Source: Microbacterium flavescens (lineage in GTDB: Bacteria; Actinomycetota; Actinomycetes; Actinomycetales; Microbacteriaceae). From it: a stretch of DNA of 64,000 nt. This document shows positions 16,775 to 25,148 of the stretch, piece after piece (the stretch's first letter is position 1; each line of letters begins with the position of its first letter). The notes under the pieces are model-generated. The model saw only the letters and a program-made list of their open reading frames with translations. It had not been told where the DNA came from and made no database searches. The stretch spans positions 272,927 through 336,926 of the forward strand of contig NZ_JAFIWA010000004.1 in the NCBI RefSeq assembly GCF_018588945.1, written 5' to 3'. The position numbers were made by a program, and so were the translations under genes.

Positions 16775-17980
16775 TCAGCCGCCCAATCCGCCCGGATCGT
16801 CCCGCTCACCGCGGAGAAGGTCGAGGACCCACGCCCGGTCGGCATCGCGCGACGGCGGGGCCAGGGGGTACTTCGCAGGCGTCGACGAGAGGGAGATCGG
16901 ATGCCGCACCCCCGGCGTCTGCGACCCTCCGGCGTGCACGATCGGATCGAGGCCCAGCTCGCGCGCCCGGGCGAACGCGCCGTCCATGGCGAGGACGCGC
17001 GCGCACGGCACGCCGGCTTCCCCGAGCATCGCGTCCCACTCGGCCGCGGGTCGAGTTGCAAGGGCCCGGTCGAGGAGGGGGCGGAGGACATCCCGGGCGA
17101 CGCTGCGGTCGGGTGCACGAACGAATCGGGGGTCGGCCGCAACGTCCGGCACGCCGAGCACCTCGCAGAGCCGCGCGAACTGGCGGTCGTTGCCGACCGC
17201 GAGGACGAGGTCGCCGTCGGCGGTCGGGAACGGGCCGTAGGGGAAGATGCTCGGGTGGTCGTTGCCGAGCCGCTGCGGCACGACGCCCGCCAGGGCGTAC
17301 GCGCCCGACTGATTGACGAGCGCCGACAGCGCCGACGAGAGCAGGTTCACCTCGACGCGCTGACCCTCGCCGGTGACGTCGCGGTGGCGGAGGGCGGCGA
17401 GCACGCCCATGCCCGCGTGGAGTCCGGTCACGACGTCGACGATCGCGACGCCGGCCTTGGCCGGCGATGCGTCCGCCTCACCCGTGACGCTCATGATGCC
17501 CGACAGCGCCTGGGCCAGCACGTCGTAGCCGGGCAGATTCGAGTCGGGCCCGAACCCGGTGATGGAGGCGTAGACGACCGCCGGGTTGGTCGCGCGCACG
17601 GCGTCGTAGTCGAGGCCGAACCGGGCGAGGCCGCCCGGCCGGAAGTTCTCGATGACGACGTCGGCCCGTCGCGCGAGCTCTCGCGCGACGGCGAGGTCGG
17701 CAGACTCGTCGAAGTCGAGGGTGATCGACCGCTTGCCGCGGTTCACCGACAGGAAGTACGTCGCCTCGCCGTCGCGCTCCGGCGGTGTCCAGTGGCGCGT
17801 CTCGTCGCCCGCCGGCCCCTCGACCTTGACGACGGTCGCGCCGAGGTCCGCGAGCAGCATCGTGCAGTACGGCCCGGCGAGTACGCGCGAGAAGTCGGCG
17901 ACCAGCAGCCCCGCGAGCGGTCCGCGTTTCGTCTCGTCGCTTCGCTCCTCGCTCAACGCCCCGTCCTCTCCCGCCCGCAC
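16775..17980 (-). CDS. CaiB/BaiF family (type III) CoA-transferase
   Basis: Family III CoA-transferases move CoA between carboxylic acids through an aspartyl intermediate. The protein has up to 401 residues. Core motifs: LLVADFSRVLAGPYCTMLLADLGATVVKVE at the N-terminus, RGKRSITLDF, VVIENFRPGGLARFGLDYD, and AGVAIVDVVTGLHAGMGVL, whose Asp is the expected nucleophile. The acyl group is unknown. The start is unusual: the first 24 or so codons come from a family A repeat (ALSEERSDETKRG). GTG 17980 or TTG 17956 could be used; no ATG or GTG lies between the repeat and the conserved core. It neighbours a glutaryl-CoA-dehydrogenase-like gene, so both may serve a dicarboxylate pathway. Confidence 0.9.
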   Translation of the reverse strand: MRAGEDGALSEERSDETKRGPLAGLLVADFSRVLAGPYCTMLLADLGATVVKVEGPAGDETRHWTPPERDGEATYFLSVNRGKRSITLDFDESADLAVARELARRADVVIENFRPGGLARFGLDYDAVRATNPAVVYASITGFGPDSNLPGYDVLAQALSGIMSVTGEADASPAKAGVAIVDVVTGLHAGMGVLAALRHRDVTGEGQRVEVNLLSSALSALVNQSGAYALAGVVPQRLGNDHPSIFPYGPFPTADGDLVLAVGNDRQFARLCEVLGVPDVAADPRFVRAPDRSVARDVLRPLLDRALATRPAAEWDAMLGEAGVPCARVLAMDGAFARARELGLDPIVHAGGSQTPGVRHPISLSSTPAKYPLAPPSRDADRAWVLDLLRGERDDPGGLGG

Positions 17981-18014
17981 CCGGGTCGTTGAGCGAGCGA
18001 AGCGAGACGAAACG
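17925..18014. repeat. Inverted pair of family A repeats
   Basis: A variant copy (17925-17960, complement orientation, with extra TCG and TCC triplets) faces a standard copy (17984-18014) across 23 bp. The pair spans the 5' end of the CaiB/BaiF gene and the gap to the acyl-CoA dehydrogenase stop. Confidence 0.85.
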
Positions 18015-18017
18015 CCC

Positions 18018-19211
18018 TCAACGGAACGCCCCGATGCCCGTGAGGTGCTGCCCGAGGATCAGCGTGTGCACCTCGTCGGTGCCCTCGTAGGTCCGCACGG
18101 ACTCGAGGTTCGCGGCATGACGGATGGGCGAGTTCTCGAGCAGCACGCCGTCGCCGCCCAGAATCGTCCGCGCTTCCCGTGCGATCGCGATCGCCTCCCG
18201 CACGTTGTTGAGCTTGCCCAGCGAGACCTGCGTCGGCGTGAGGGTTCCGGCATCCTTCGCCCGCCCGATCTGCAGGGCCAGCAGCGCTCCCTTCTGCAGC
18301 TCGACGACCATGTTCACGAGCTTCTGCTGCGTCAGCTGGAACGACGCGATCGGCACCCCGAACTGCTGCCGGCGCAGGGCGTGGCGCAGCGCCGCTTCGT
18401 AGCTGTCGCGGGCCGCGCCGAGCGCACCCCAGACGATGCCGTAGCGCGCCTCGTTCAGCGCCGAGAACGGACCGCGCAGTCCGCTCGCCCCCGGAAGGAG
18501 AGCGGATGCCGGAAGCCGGACGTCCTCGAAGTGCAGCTCCGTCTGGATCGACGCCCGCATCGACCCCTTCGGCTCCAGCACCGACGCGTGGAATCCCGGG
18601 GCGTCGGTCGGCACGATGAACCCGCGGACGCCGTCGTCGGTCTGCGCCCAGACCACGACGAGCTGCGCGATCGACGCGAGTCCGATCCAGCGCTTCGCGC
18701 CCGTGAGCACCCAGTCGCCGCCGTCACGTCGCGCGAACGTCGTCATGCTCGACGGGTCGGATCCGGCCGCCGGCTCGGTGAGTCCGAAGGCGCCGATCGC
18801 CTCGCCGATCGCCATGCGCGGCAGCCATTCCTCCTTCTGCTCCTCGGATCCCCACCGGTGGATCGAGCCCATTGCGAGCGATCCCTGCACCGACACGAAG
18901 GTGCGCAGCCCCGAGTCGCCCGCCTCGAGCTCGAGCGCCGCGAGGCCGTACTCCACGGCGCTGCGGCCGGGGCATCCGTACCCCTCGAGGGTCATGCCGA
19001 GCACCCCCAGCTCGCCGAACGCGCGCACCAACTCGACCGGGAAGTGCGCGCGATCGAACCAGTCGCCGATGTGCGGCCGGATCTCTTCGTCGACGAAGGC
19101 CCGCACGCGGTCGCGGGTCGCGCGCTCGTCGTCGGTTAGCAGTGCATCGAGTCCGAGGACGTCGGATGCCTCGCGCAGCGCTTCGAGGTCATCGGGGTTC
19201 CTGGGCTCCAT
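18018..19211 (-). CDS. Acyl-CoA dehydrogenase, glutaryl-CoA dehydrogenase-like
   Basis: A 397-residue FAD-dependent acyl-CoA dehydrogenase. ATG 19211 (MEPRNPDDLEAL) follows GAGGAGG at the right spacing. Motifs: FGLTEPAAGSDPSSM, WVLTGAKRWIGLAS, GSMRASIQTELHFEDVRLPA, ARYGIVWGALGAARDSYEAA, and the C-terminal RTYEGTDEVHTLILGQHLTGIGAF with the catalytic glutamate. The Y-E-G-T segment and final GIGAF are typical of glutaryl-CoA dehydrogenases, which oxidise and decarboxylate glutaryl-CoA to crotonyl-CoA in lysine and tryptophan breakdown. Substrate is inferred. It lies 37 bp upstream of the CaiB/BaiF gene on the same strand. Confidence 0.92.
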   Translation of the reverse strand: MEPRNPDDLEALREASDVLGLDALLTDDERATRDRVRAFVDEEIRPHIGDWFDRAHFPVELVRAFGELGVLGMTLEGYGCPGRSAVEYGLAALELEAGDSGLRTFVSVQGSLAMGSIHRWGSEEQKEEWLPRMAIGEAIGAFGLTEPAAGSDPSSMTTFARRDGGDWVLTGAKRWIGLASIAQLVVVWAQTDDGVRGFIVPTDAPGFHASVLEPKGSMRASIQTELHFEDVRLPASALLPGASGLRGPFSALNEARYGIVWGALGAARDSYEAALRHALRRQQFGVPIASFQLTQQKLVNMVVELQKGALLALQIGRAKDAGTLTPTQVSLGKLNNVREAIAIAREARTILGGDGVLLENSPIRHAANLESVRTYEGTDEVHTLILGQHLTGIGAFR

Positions 19212-19265
19212 AGCCGCCTCCTCAGTCATCCGTCCCGCCCATTCTGCCGGTCGGCTGCGCCGCTC

Positions 19266-19292
19266 GTTGAGCGAGCGGAGCGAGACGAAACG
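19266..19292 (+). repeat. Family A repeat, partial copy
   Basis: GTTGAGCGAGCGGAGCGAGA and the CGAAACG tail, one base different from the main form. It lies between the divergent acyl-CoA dehydrogenase and the next plus-strand gene, inside their shared promoter region. Confidence 0.8.
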
Positions 19293-19329
19293 CCCCGGCC
19301 ACCGTGCACACCCCCGGTAGCGTGAATGC

Positions 19330-20538
19330 ATGACCCTCCCCAGCGCAGCGGCGGCGACGTCGTTCCCGTTCGACGCCCGCCCCCTGGTGGAGCCCGTCGA
19401 CCCGGCCCAGGCCCGCGCGTTCGCGAAGCAACTGCGCGAGACCGGACGCGTCCAGGGCATGTTCACGGGCTCGACCGCCGTGTTCGCGGTGATCGTCGGC
19501 GTCTTCATCGTGGCGTTCGGGTCGGTGTTCCTCACCATGTTCGTCTCGATCTTCGCCTCGCTCGCGGGGGCCGTCGGCGAGGGCGCGGGCTTCACCGGGG
19601 CGCTCTTCACCGTGGTCCCGTTCCTCGTCGTCGGCGTGGCGATCACCCTGGTGGTGATCGGGTTCGTCACTGCCGGCCGCACCGCGGCGGTGAAGATGTT
19701 CCGGCTCGACCGCTTCGCCCGCGCGAACGGCATGACCTACCAGCCCCGGTTCGACAGTCCCGGCCTCCCGGGCATGATCTTCGGCCTGGGCAGCGGGCGC
19801 CACGCGACCGACATCGTCCGCGGCGAGCGCCCGCGCTTCGTCGAGTTCGCGAACTACCGGTACACGACGGGCTCGGGCAAGAACAAGACCACGCACACGT
19901 GGGGCTACGTGGCGGTGAAGCTCGACGTGCCGCTGCCGCACATCGTCCTCGACGCGAAGGGCAACAACGGCATCTTCGGATCGAACCTGCCGGCGACCTT
20001 CGACAAGGAGCAGCGCCTGAGCCTCGAGGGCGACTTCGACCGGTACTTCTCGCTCTCCTGCCCGCGCGGCTACGAGCCCGATGCGCTGTACCTGTTCACG
20101 CCCGACATCATGGCGCGGTTCATCGACAACGCCGCGGCGCTCGACGTCGAGATCGTCGACGACTGGCTGTTCCTCTACGCCAAGCGCGACTTCTCCACGC
20201 TCGACCCGGCGACCTGGGCGTGGCTGTTCTCCGTCGTCGGCGCGCTGCTCGACAAGCTCGCGCAGTGGGCGCGCTGGCGCGACGACCGGCTGCAGGCGCA
20301 GGCGAAGGCGATGACGGATGCCGCGGCCACGCCGGTCCCGTCGGTCGGCGCGGGGGACGCGGCATCGGCTGTGCCCTTCGTCGCTCCGCTCGAGGCGCTG
20401 CGACCGCCGCCGGGAGTCGCGCCCCAGGGACGCCGGCTGCAGCGCGGCGTGCCGTGGGTGTCGTTCGTCGTGGTGGGCGTGGTGGTGCTGTTCTGGGTCA
20501 TCACGCAGACCGGCGTGCTCGGGATGTTCTTCCGCTGA
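19330..20538 (+). CDS. Membrane protein of unknown function
   Basis: A 402-residue protein. Two N-terminal transmembrane segments (about residues 48-72 and 93-117) are followed by a soluble region of about 200 residues (ANGMTYQPRFDSPGLPGMIFGLGSG, NYRYTTGSGKNKTTHTWGYVAVKL, FDRYFSLSCPRGYEPDALYLF), an Ala/Pro linker, and a third hydrophobic helix near the C-terminus (VSFVVVGVVVLFWVI). The soluble part resembles a membrane-attached sensor or scaffold domain found widely in Microbacteriaceae, but no family function is known to me. ATG 19330 is adopted; it lies shortly after a family A repeat. Confidence 0.8.
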   Translation: MTLPSAAAATSFPFDARPLVEPVDPAQARAFAKQLRETGRVQGMFTGSTAVFAVIVGVFIVAFGSVFLTMFVSIFASLAGAVGEGAGFTGALFTVVPFLVVGVAITLVVIGFVTAGRTAAVKMFRLDRFARANGMTYQPRFDSPGLPGMIFGLGSGRHATDIVRGERPRFVEFANYRYTTGSGKNKTTHTWGYVAVKLDVPLPHIVLDAKGNNGIFGSNLPATFDKEQRLSLEGDFDRYFSLSCPRGYEPDALYLFTPDIMARFIDNAAALDVEIVDDWLFLYAKRDFSTLDPATWAWLFSVVGALLDKLAQWARWRDDRLQAQAKAMTDAAATPVPSVGAGDAASAVPFVAPLEALRPPPGVAPQGRRLQRGVPWVSFVVVGVVVLFWVITQTGVLGMFFR

Positions 20539-20621
20539 GGCTCGGCCCTCCCTGTTGCGGCGGGCGTAGGCTGGCGGGCGTGCATTCGACGAACACGACG
20601 CCCGGTGGGCGTGAGGGGGTA

Positions 20622-20642
20622 CTCGGCGCGTCACGCGCCGAG
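20622..20642. terminator. GC-rich hairpin after the membrane protein gene
   Basis: CTCGGCGCG and CGCGCCGAG pair perfectly around TCA. A second hairpin (GCGTCGCG / CGCGCGACGC) follows within 50 bp. No T-run is present, so termination is plausible but unproven. The remaining gap to 20767 holds nothing else recognisable. Confidence 0.4.
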
Positions 20643-20767
20643 CGGAGGTAGCCGCGCGCGTCGCGCCTTCTGACGCGCGACGCCGTCACCGTACCGCGGG
20701 CCGCCGGCCTGCGGCATCCTTCCCCTGTCGTCGCGCTCCGTGACGACCCGTCGTGAATCAAGGAATC

Positions 20768-21256
20768 ATGCACGCACTGACCGAGAAGGACATCCGCGCG
20801 TCCTTCGTCAACGCCTCGCTGCGCGAACGGAATGCCCTCGTCGTGCCCGACCTCGCTGCCGTCGACTGGACGGTGCTGGACTACTTCGGCTGGCGCGACC
20901 CGAAGCAGCCGCTCGCCGGCTTCATCGTGGTGCCCGTCGACGACGAGCTCGTCGGGATCCTGTTGCGTCAGACGGAGCAGCGCACCCGCACCCGCTCGCA
21001 GTGCTCATGGTGTGAAGACGTCACCCTGCCGAGCGATGTCGTGATGTTCAGCGCGAAGCGCGCCGGCAAGGCCGGCCGCAACGGCGACACCGTCGGCACG
21101 CTGCTGTGCGACCGGTTCGAATGCTCGGCGAACGTGCGCCGGCCGGTGCCTCCCGCGTACCTCGGCTTCGACGTCGAGGCTGCCAGGCAGCGTCGCATCG
21201 ACTCCTTGCGCGCCCACGCCGCCGGCTTCGCGCGCGACATCCGCGACAGCGCCTGA
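20768..21256 (+). CDS. FBP-domain treble-clef zinc protein, EF-G-binding-like
   Basis: A 162-residue protein with the FBP domain found in fusidic-acid-resistance-type (FusB) proteins and their relatives. Four cysteines form a zinc site: CSWC near residue 79 and C-DRFEC about 35 residues later (LLCDRFECSANVRRP). The N-terminal half includes WTVLDYFGWRDPKQPLAGFIVV. Relatives bind elongation factor G and free it from stalled ribosomes; here that role is inferred from the domain only. GTG 20753 is an alternative start, but ATG 20768 has an AAGGA ribosome site. Confidence 0.8.
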   Translation: MHALTEKDIRASFVNASLRERNALVVPDLAAVDWTVLDYFGWRDPKQPLAGFIVVPVDDELVGILLRQTEQRTRTRSQCSWCEDVTLPSDVVMFSAKRAGKAGRNGDTVGTLLCDRFECSANVRRPVPPAYLGFDVEAARQRRIDSLRAHAAGFARDIRDSA

Positions 21257-21279
21257 CCGGTCCGGGGACCCAGCCCCCG

Positions 21280-21310
21280 GGTCGTTGAGCGAGCGAAGCG
21301 AGACGAAACG
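21280..21310 (+). repeat. Family A repeat between convergent genes
   Basis: A full copy, GGTCGTTGAGCGAGCGAAGC plus GAGACGAAACG. It ends 2 bp before the stop of the ABC ATPase gene. Confidence 0.88.
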
Positions 21311-21312
21311 CC

Positions 21313-22974
21313 TCAGGCGCCGGTCTCGGCCTCCCACGCGGCGCGGCGCGCGGCCTGCTCCACCGGGTCGGGCACCGGAAGCGATGCGATCAGCCGCCGG
21401 GTGTAGGGATCGGTCGGCTGACCGAGCACCTGCGCCGTCGGGCCGGCCTCGGCGACCTCGCCCTTGTGCAGCACGACCACCCGGTGGGCGAGCAGGTCGA
21501 CGACGGCGAGGTCGTGCGTGATGAACAGCGTCGCGAACCCGAAGCGCTCCTGCAGCTCGGCGAACAGCTCGAGCACGCGAGCCTGCACCGACACGTCGAG
21601 CGCGCTCGTGGGCTCATCGGCGATCAGCAGCTTCGGGTCGAGTGCGATCGCCCGCGCGAGCGAGGCGCGCTGGCGCTGACCGCCGGACAGCTCGTGCGGG
21701 AACCGGTCGCCGAAGTCCTTCGGGAGCTGAACGGCTTCGAGAAGCTCGTCGACCTTGGGCCGCGCCTCGGCGGGATTGCGCATCCCGCCGTGGACGATGA
21801 GCGGTTCGGCGACGTTGTCGGCGATCGTGAGGAGCGGGTTGAAGCTCGTCGCCGGGTCCTGGAAGACGAAGCCGAGCTCGTGGCGACGGCGCCGGAACTC
21901 GCGCTCCTTGACCCCGAGCATCTCGGTGCCGAGCACCTTCAGCGAGCCGCCGGCTACGGGCGTGAGCCCGGCGATGGCCCGGCCGATCGTGGTCTTGCCC
22001 GAACCGCTCTCGCCGACGAGGCCGAGCACCTCGCCCGGCGCGATCGAGAAGCTGACGCGATCCACCGCGCGGAACGCGGATCGGCCGAACCGGCCGGCGT
22101 ACTCGATGACGAGCTCGTCGGCGGCGACCACCGGCTCGACGGGTGTCGCGGGCACGGCGAGCTGCCGGTCGGCGATCTCGAGGCGGGGGACGGCGGCGAG
22201 GAGCTTGCGCGTGTACTCGTGCTGGGGCGCGGCGAACAGGTCGGTGGCCGTCGCCGTCTCCACGATCTCGCCGTTGTACATGACCGCGACGCGATCGGCG
22301 AGGTCGGCGACCACGCCCATGTTGTGCGTGATCAGCACGATGGCCGTGCCGTCCTCGTCGCGGAGGCGCCGGAGCAGCTCGAGGATCTCGGCCTGCACGG
22401 TGACGTCGAGCGCCGTCGTCGGCTCGTCCGCGACGATGACCGTCGGCTCGAGCGCGAGCGCCATGGCGATCACGACGCGCTGCTTCTGGCCGCCGGAGAA
22501 CTGGTGCGGGTAGTCGTCGACGCGGCGCTCCGGCTCGGGGATGCCGACGCGTCCCAGCATCTGGATCGCCTTCTGCCGGGCCTCCGCCTTGGAGTACTTG
22601 CCGTGGGCGCGGAGTCCCTCGGCGAGCTGCCAGCCGACGGTGAACACCGGGTTCAGTGCGGTCGACGGCTCCTGGAAGATCATGGCGGCCTTCGTGCCGC
22701 GGATCGAGCGAAGACCCTTCTTGTCGAGCCCCACGACGTCGGTGCCGTCGAGGACCACCGTGCCCTCGGTGCGCGCCGACTCGGGCAGCAGCCCCAGGAT
22801 GGTTCGCGCCGTCACTGTCTTCCCACTGCCCGACTCGCCGACGATCGCGAGCACTTCGGCCCGGCGGACGTCGAGGGTGACGCCCCGCACCGCGTGCACG
22901 TCACCGCCGTCGGTCGCGAACGAGACGTTGAGATCGTCGATCTCGACGGCGAGCTGATCGGTCGATGCCGCCAT
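21313..22974 (-). CDS. Peptide ABC transporter, fused DppD-DppF ATPase
   Basis: A 553-residue ATPase with two complete nucleotide-binding domains in one chain, which energises import of peptides or nickel-type substrates. Domain 1: Walker A GESGSGKT, signature FSGGQKQRV, Walker B TVIVADEPT. Domain 2: GESGSGKTTIGRAIAGL, LSGGQRQRASLARAIAL, LLIADEPTSALDVS. Each half ends in the oligopeptide-type extension (YTRKLLAAVP, YTRRLIASLP). The ATG start shares one base with the upstream permease stop, so translation is coupled. It is the last gene of the importer operon. Confidence 0.95.
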   Translation of the reverse strand: MAASTDQLAVEIDDLNVSFATDGGDVHAVRGVTLDVRRAEVLAIVGESGSGKTVTARTILGLLPESARTEGTVVLDGTDVVGLDKKGLRSIRGTKAAMIFQEPSTALNPVFTVGWQLAEGLRAHGKYSKAEARQKAIQMLGRVGIPEPERRVDDYPHQFSGGQKQRVVIAMALALEPTVIVADEPTTALDVTVQAEILELLRRLRDEDGTAIVLITHNMGVVADLADRVAVMYNGEIVETATATDLFAAPQHEYTRKLLAAVPRLEIADRQLAVPATPVEPVVAADELVIEYAGRFGRSAFRAVDRVSFSIAPGEVLGLVGESGSGKTTIGRAIAGLTPVAGGSLKVLGTEMLGVKEREFRRRRHELGFVFQDPATSFNPLLTIADNVAEPLIVHGGMRNPAEARPKVDELLEAVQLPKDFGDRFPHELSGGQRQRASLARAIALDPKLLIADEPTSALDVSVQARVLELFAELQERFGFATLFITHDLAVVDLLAHRVVVLHKGEVAEAGPTAQVLGQPTDPYTRRLIASLPVPDPVEQAARRAAWEAETGA

Positions 22975-23969
22975 CACTCCACCTCTCCCATGAACTCGCG
23001 CGACACCGGCTGGCTCGCGGCGACCGCGTCGGCGGGCGTCTGCGTTTTTCCGGCGCGTCGCCGTGCGCGCAGTCGCGGGTCGGCGAGGTCGTTGAGGCTC
23101 TCGCCGATCAGCGTCACACCCAGAATGGTGAGCACGATCGCCACACCGGGCGGGATCGCCGTCCACCAGATGCCGGCCGACACGTCGCCGATCGACTGCT
23201 GGAGGTCGTAACCCCACTCCGCCGCCGCGGTCGGCTGGATGCCGAAGCCGAGGAAGCCGAGCGCCGCGAGGGTGGCGATGGCCTCCGACGCGTTGAGGGT
23301 GACGATGAGCGGCAGCGAGCGGGTGGCGTTGCGCAGCACATGACGGAACATGATGCGCGGCGTCGACGCGCCGATCACCTTCGCCGATTCGATGAACGCC
23401 TCAGACTTCACCCGCACGACCTCCGAGCGCACGACGCGGAAGTACTGCGGGATGAACACGACGGTGATCGAGATGGCGGCCGCCAGGATGCCGGGCACGA
23501 GGCCGGACTGGCCGCCGCTGATCGCGATCGCCGCGATGATCGCGAGCAGGAGCGACGGGAAGGCGTAGATCGCGTCGGCGATGACCACCAGCACGCGGTC
23601 CACCCACCCGCCCAGGTAGCCCGAGACAAGACCGATGAAGATGCCGAGGAACACCGACAGCAGGATCGCGATGACGATCACCATGAGGGCGGTCTGGGCG
23701 CCCCACAGCGTCCGGGACAGGACGTCGTAGCCGCCGACGGTCGTACCGAGGAGGTTGAGCGGGTTCGGGGGCACCTGCGACCCGAACAGTCCGTCGGGCC
23801 CGCGCAGCTGACTGAAGCCGTACGGGGCGATCCACGGCGCGAGGATCGCGATCAGCAGGAAGATCGCCGAGAGCACCAGGCCCCCGACGAGCATGCCGCG
23901 CTGGAGGCCGACGCTCTGGCGCAGCTGGTGGACGACGGGCAGGCGGTCGAAGAGACGGCGCTTGGCCAT
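22974..23969 (-). CDS. Peptide ABC transporter permease, DppC type
   Basis: A 331-residue inner-membrane permease. The N-terminal OppC/DppC helix (VLSAIFLLIAILAPWIAPYG) is followed by an extracytoplasmic LGTTVGGYDVLSRTLWGAQTAL segment and four to five further helices. The EAA loop (FIESAKVIGASTPRIMFRHVLRN) docks on the ATPase. It lies 1 bp after dppB-type gene and overlaps the ATPase gene by one base. Confidence 0.94.
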   Translation of the reverse strand: MAKRRLFDRLPVVHQLRQSVGLQRGMLVGGLVLSAIFLLIAILAPWIAPYGFSQLRGPDGLFGSQVPPNPLNLLGTTVGGYDVLSRTLWGAQTALMVIVIAILLSVFLGIFIGLVSGYLGGWVDRVLVVIADAIYAFPSLLLAIIAAIAISGGQSGLVPGILAAAISITVVFIPQYFRVVRSEVVRVKSEAFIESAKVIGASTPRIMFRHVLRNATRSLPLIVTLNASEAIATLAALGFLGFGIQPTAAAEWGYDLQQSIGDVSAGIWWTAIPPGVAIVLTILGVTLIGESLNDLADPRLRARRRAGKTQTPADAVAASQPVSREFMGEVE

Positions 23970-23970
23970 G

Positions 23971-25065
23971 TCAGTACCTCACCCTCGGGTCGAGGAACGC
24001 CGCGACGATGTCGACGACGAAGTTGGTCAGCGCGACGATGATCGCGATCATCGCGACGATGCCCTGGATGGCGACGAAGTCGCGGGCGAGCAGGTACTTC
24101 ACGAGCTGGAAGCCCAGTCCTTGCCACTCGAACGTCGTCTCGGTCAGAACGGCACCGCCGAGCGCGAGCGCGATCTGCAGGCCGACGACCGTGACGATCG
24201 GGATGAGGGCCGGCTTGTACGCATGCTTGCGTACAAGCCGGAACTCGCTGACTCCGCGCGAGCGGGCCGCGTCCACGTACGGCATGTTGTGGGTCGCGAT
24301 GACATTCGTGCGCACGAGGCGGAGGAACACGCCGGCGGTCACGAGCCCGAGCACCATCGCCGGCAGGAAGGCGTGCTGGAGGACGTCCTGCACGTAGGCG
24401 GGATTGCCGGACCGGATGGCGTCGATGAGATAGATGCCCGTGCTGTCGTCTTCGCGCGTCAGGGCGAGTTCTGTGCGAACGCTCGCGCGCCCGCTCACGG
24501 GGAACCAGCCCAGCCATACCGAGAAAATGAGCTTCGCGACAAGACCGGCGAAGAACACCGGCGTCGCGTAGAAGAGGATGGCGCTCACACGGAGCACGGC
24601 GTCCGGGGCGCGGTCGCGCATCGCCGCCGCGACCATGCCCAGCGGGATGCCGATGACGAAGGCGACGATCATGGCGTAGACGACCAGCTCGAAGGTCGCG
24701 ACGCCGTAGTTCACCAGCACCTGGGTGATGAGCTGATTGTCGGTGATCGTGGTGCCGAAGTTGCCGGTGGCGATCTGACCGAGGTACTCGAGGTACTGCA
24801 CCAGGACCGGCCGGTCGAAGCCGGCTTCGTGGATGCGCTCCTGCAGCTGGTCCGCTGGCAGACGCCCGCCGAGGGCGGCGGTGATGGGATCGCCCGTGAG
24901 CCGGATCAGGAAGAACACGACCGTCACCAGAATGAACACGGTCGGGATGATGAGGAGGAACCGGATCAGGATGAACCGGCCCAGCGTTCCGCCCGACTTG
25001 GGGCGGCGCTTCGCCAGGAACGGCGGCGGTTCTTCGACGGACGCGGCGACGTCACTCGTCGTCAT
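23971..25065 (-). CDS. Peptide ABC transporter permease, DppB type
   Basis: A 364-residue permease. The DppB signature helix (LGRFILIRFLLIIPTVFILVTVVFFLIRL) sits near residue 30 after a polar N-terminus, followed by six helices in all and the EAA loop YVDAARSRGVSEFRLVRKHAYKPALIP. It pairs with the DppC-type permease to form the channel. A 30-bp inverted repeat lies inside the coding region at the EAA loop. The SBP gene lies 83 bp upstream on the same strand. Confidence 0.94.
   Translation of the reverse strand: MTTSDVAASVEEPPPFLAKRRPKSGGTLGRFILIRFLLIIPTVFILVTVVFFLIRLTGDPITAALGGRLPADQLQERIHEAGFDRPVLVQYLEYLGQIATGNFGTTITDNQLITQVLVNYGVATFELVVYAMIVAFVIGIPLGMVAAAMRDRAPDAVLRVSAILFYATPVFFAGLVAKLIFSVWLGWFPVSGRASVRTELALTREDDSTGIYLIDAIRSGNPAYVQDVLQHAFLPAMVLGLVTAGVFLRLVRTNVIATHNMPYVDAARSRGVSEFRLVRKHAYKPALIPIVTVVGLQIALALGGAVLTETTFEWQGLGFQLVKYLLARDFVAIQGIVAMIAIIVALTNFVVDIVAAFLDPRVRY
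24211..24240. repeat. Inverted repeat inside the DppB-type permease gene
   Basis: CGGCTTGTACGCA and its exact complement TGCGTACAAGCCG flank a 4-base centre. The arms encode LVRKHAYKPA of the EAA loop; coding is intact. Confidence 0.85.
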
Positions 25066-25148
25066 GGGGTGAGCCTAACTGTGGAATCGGGCGGATCGCG
25101 GCGATGGGGCGGCCCGTCGAGCGGACCGCCCCATCGACCGTCGATCGG

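Noticed and set aside
20581..20752. Possible small gene after the membrane protein at 19330-20538
   Set aside because: Short frames there have no ribosome site or conserved pattern; hairpins dominate the stretch.
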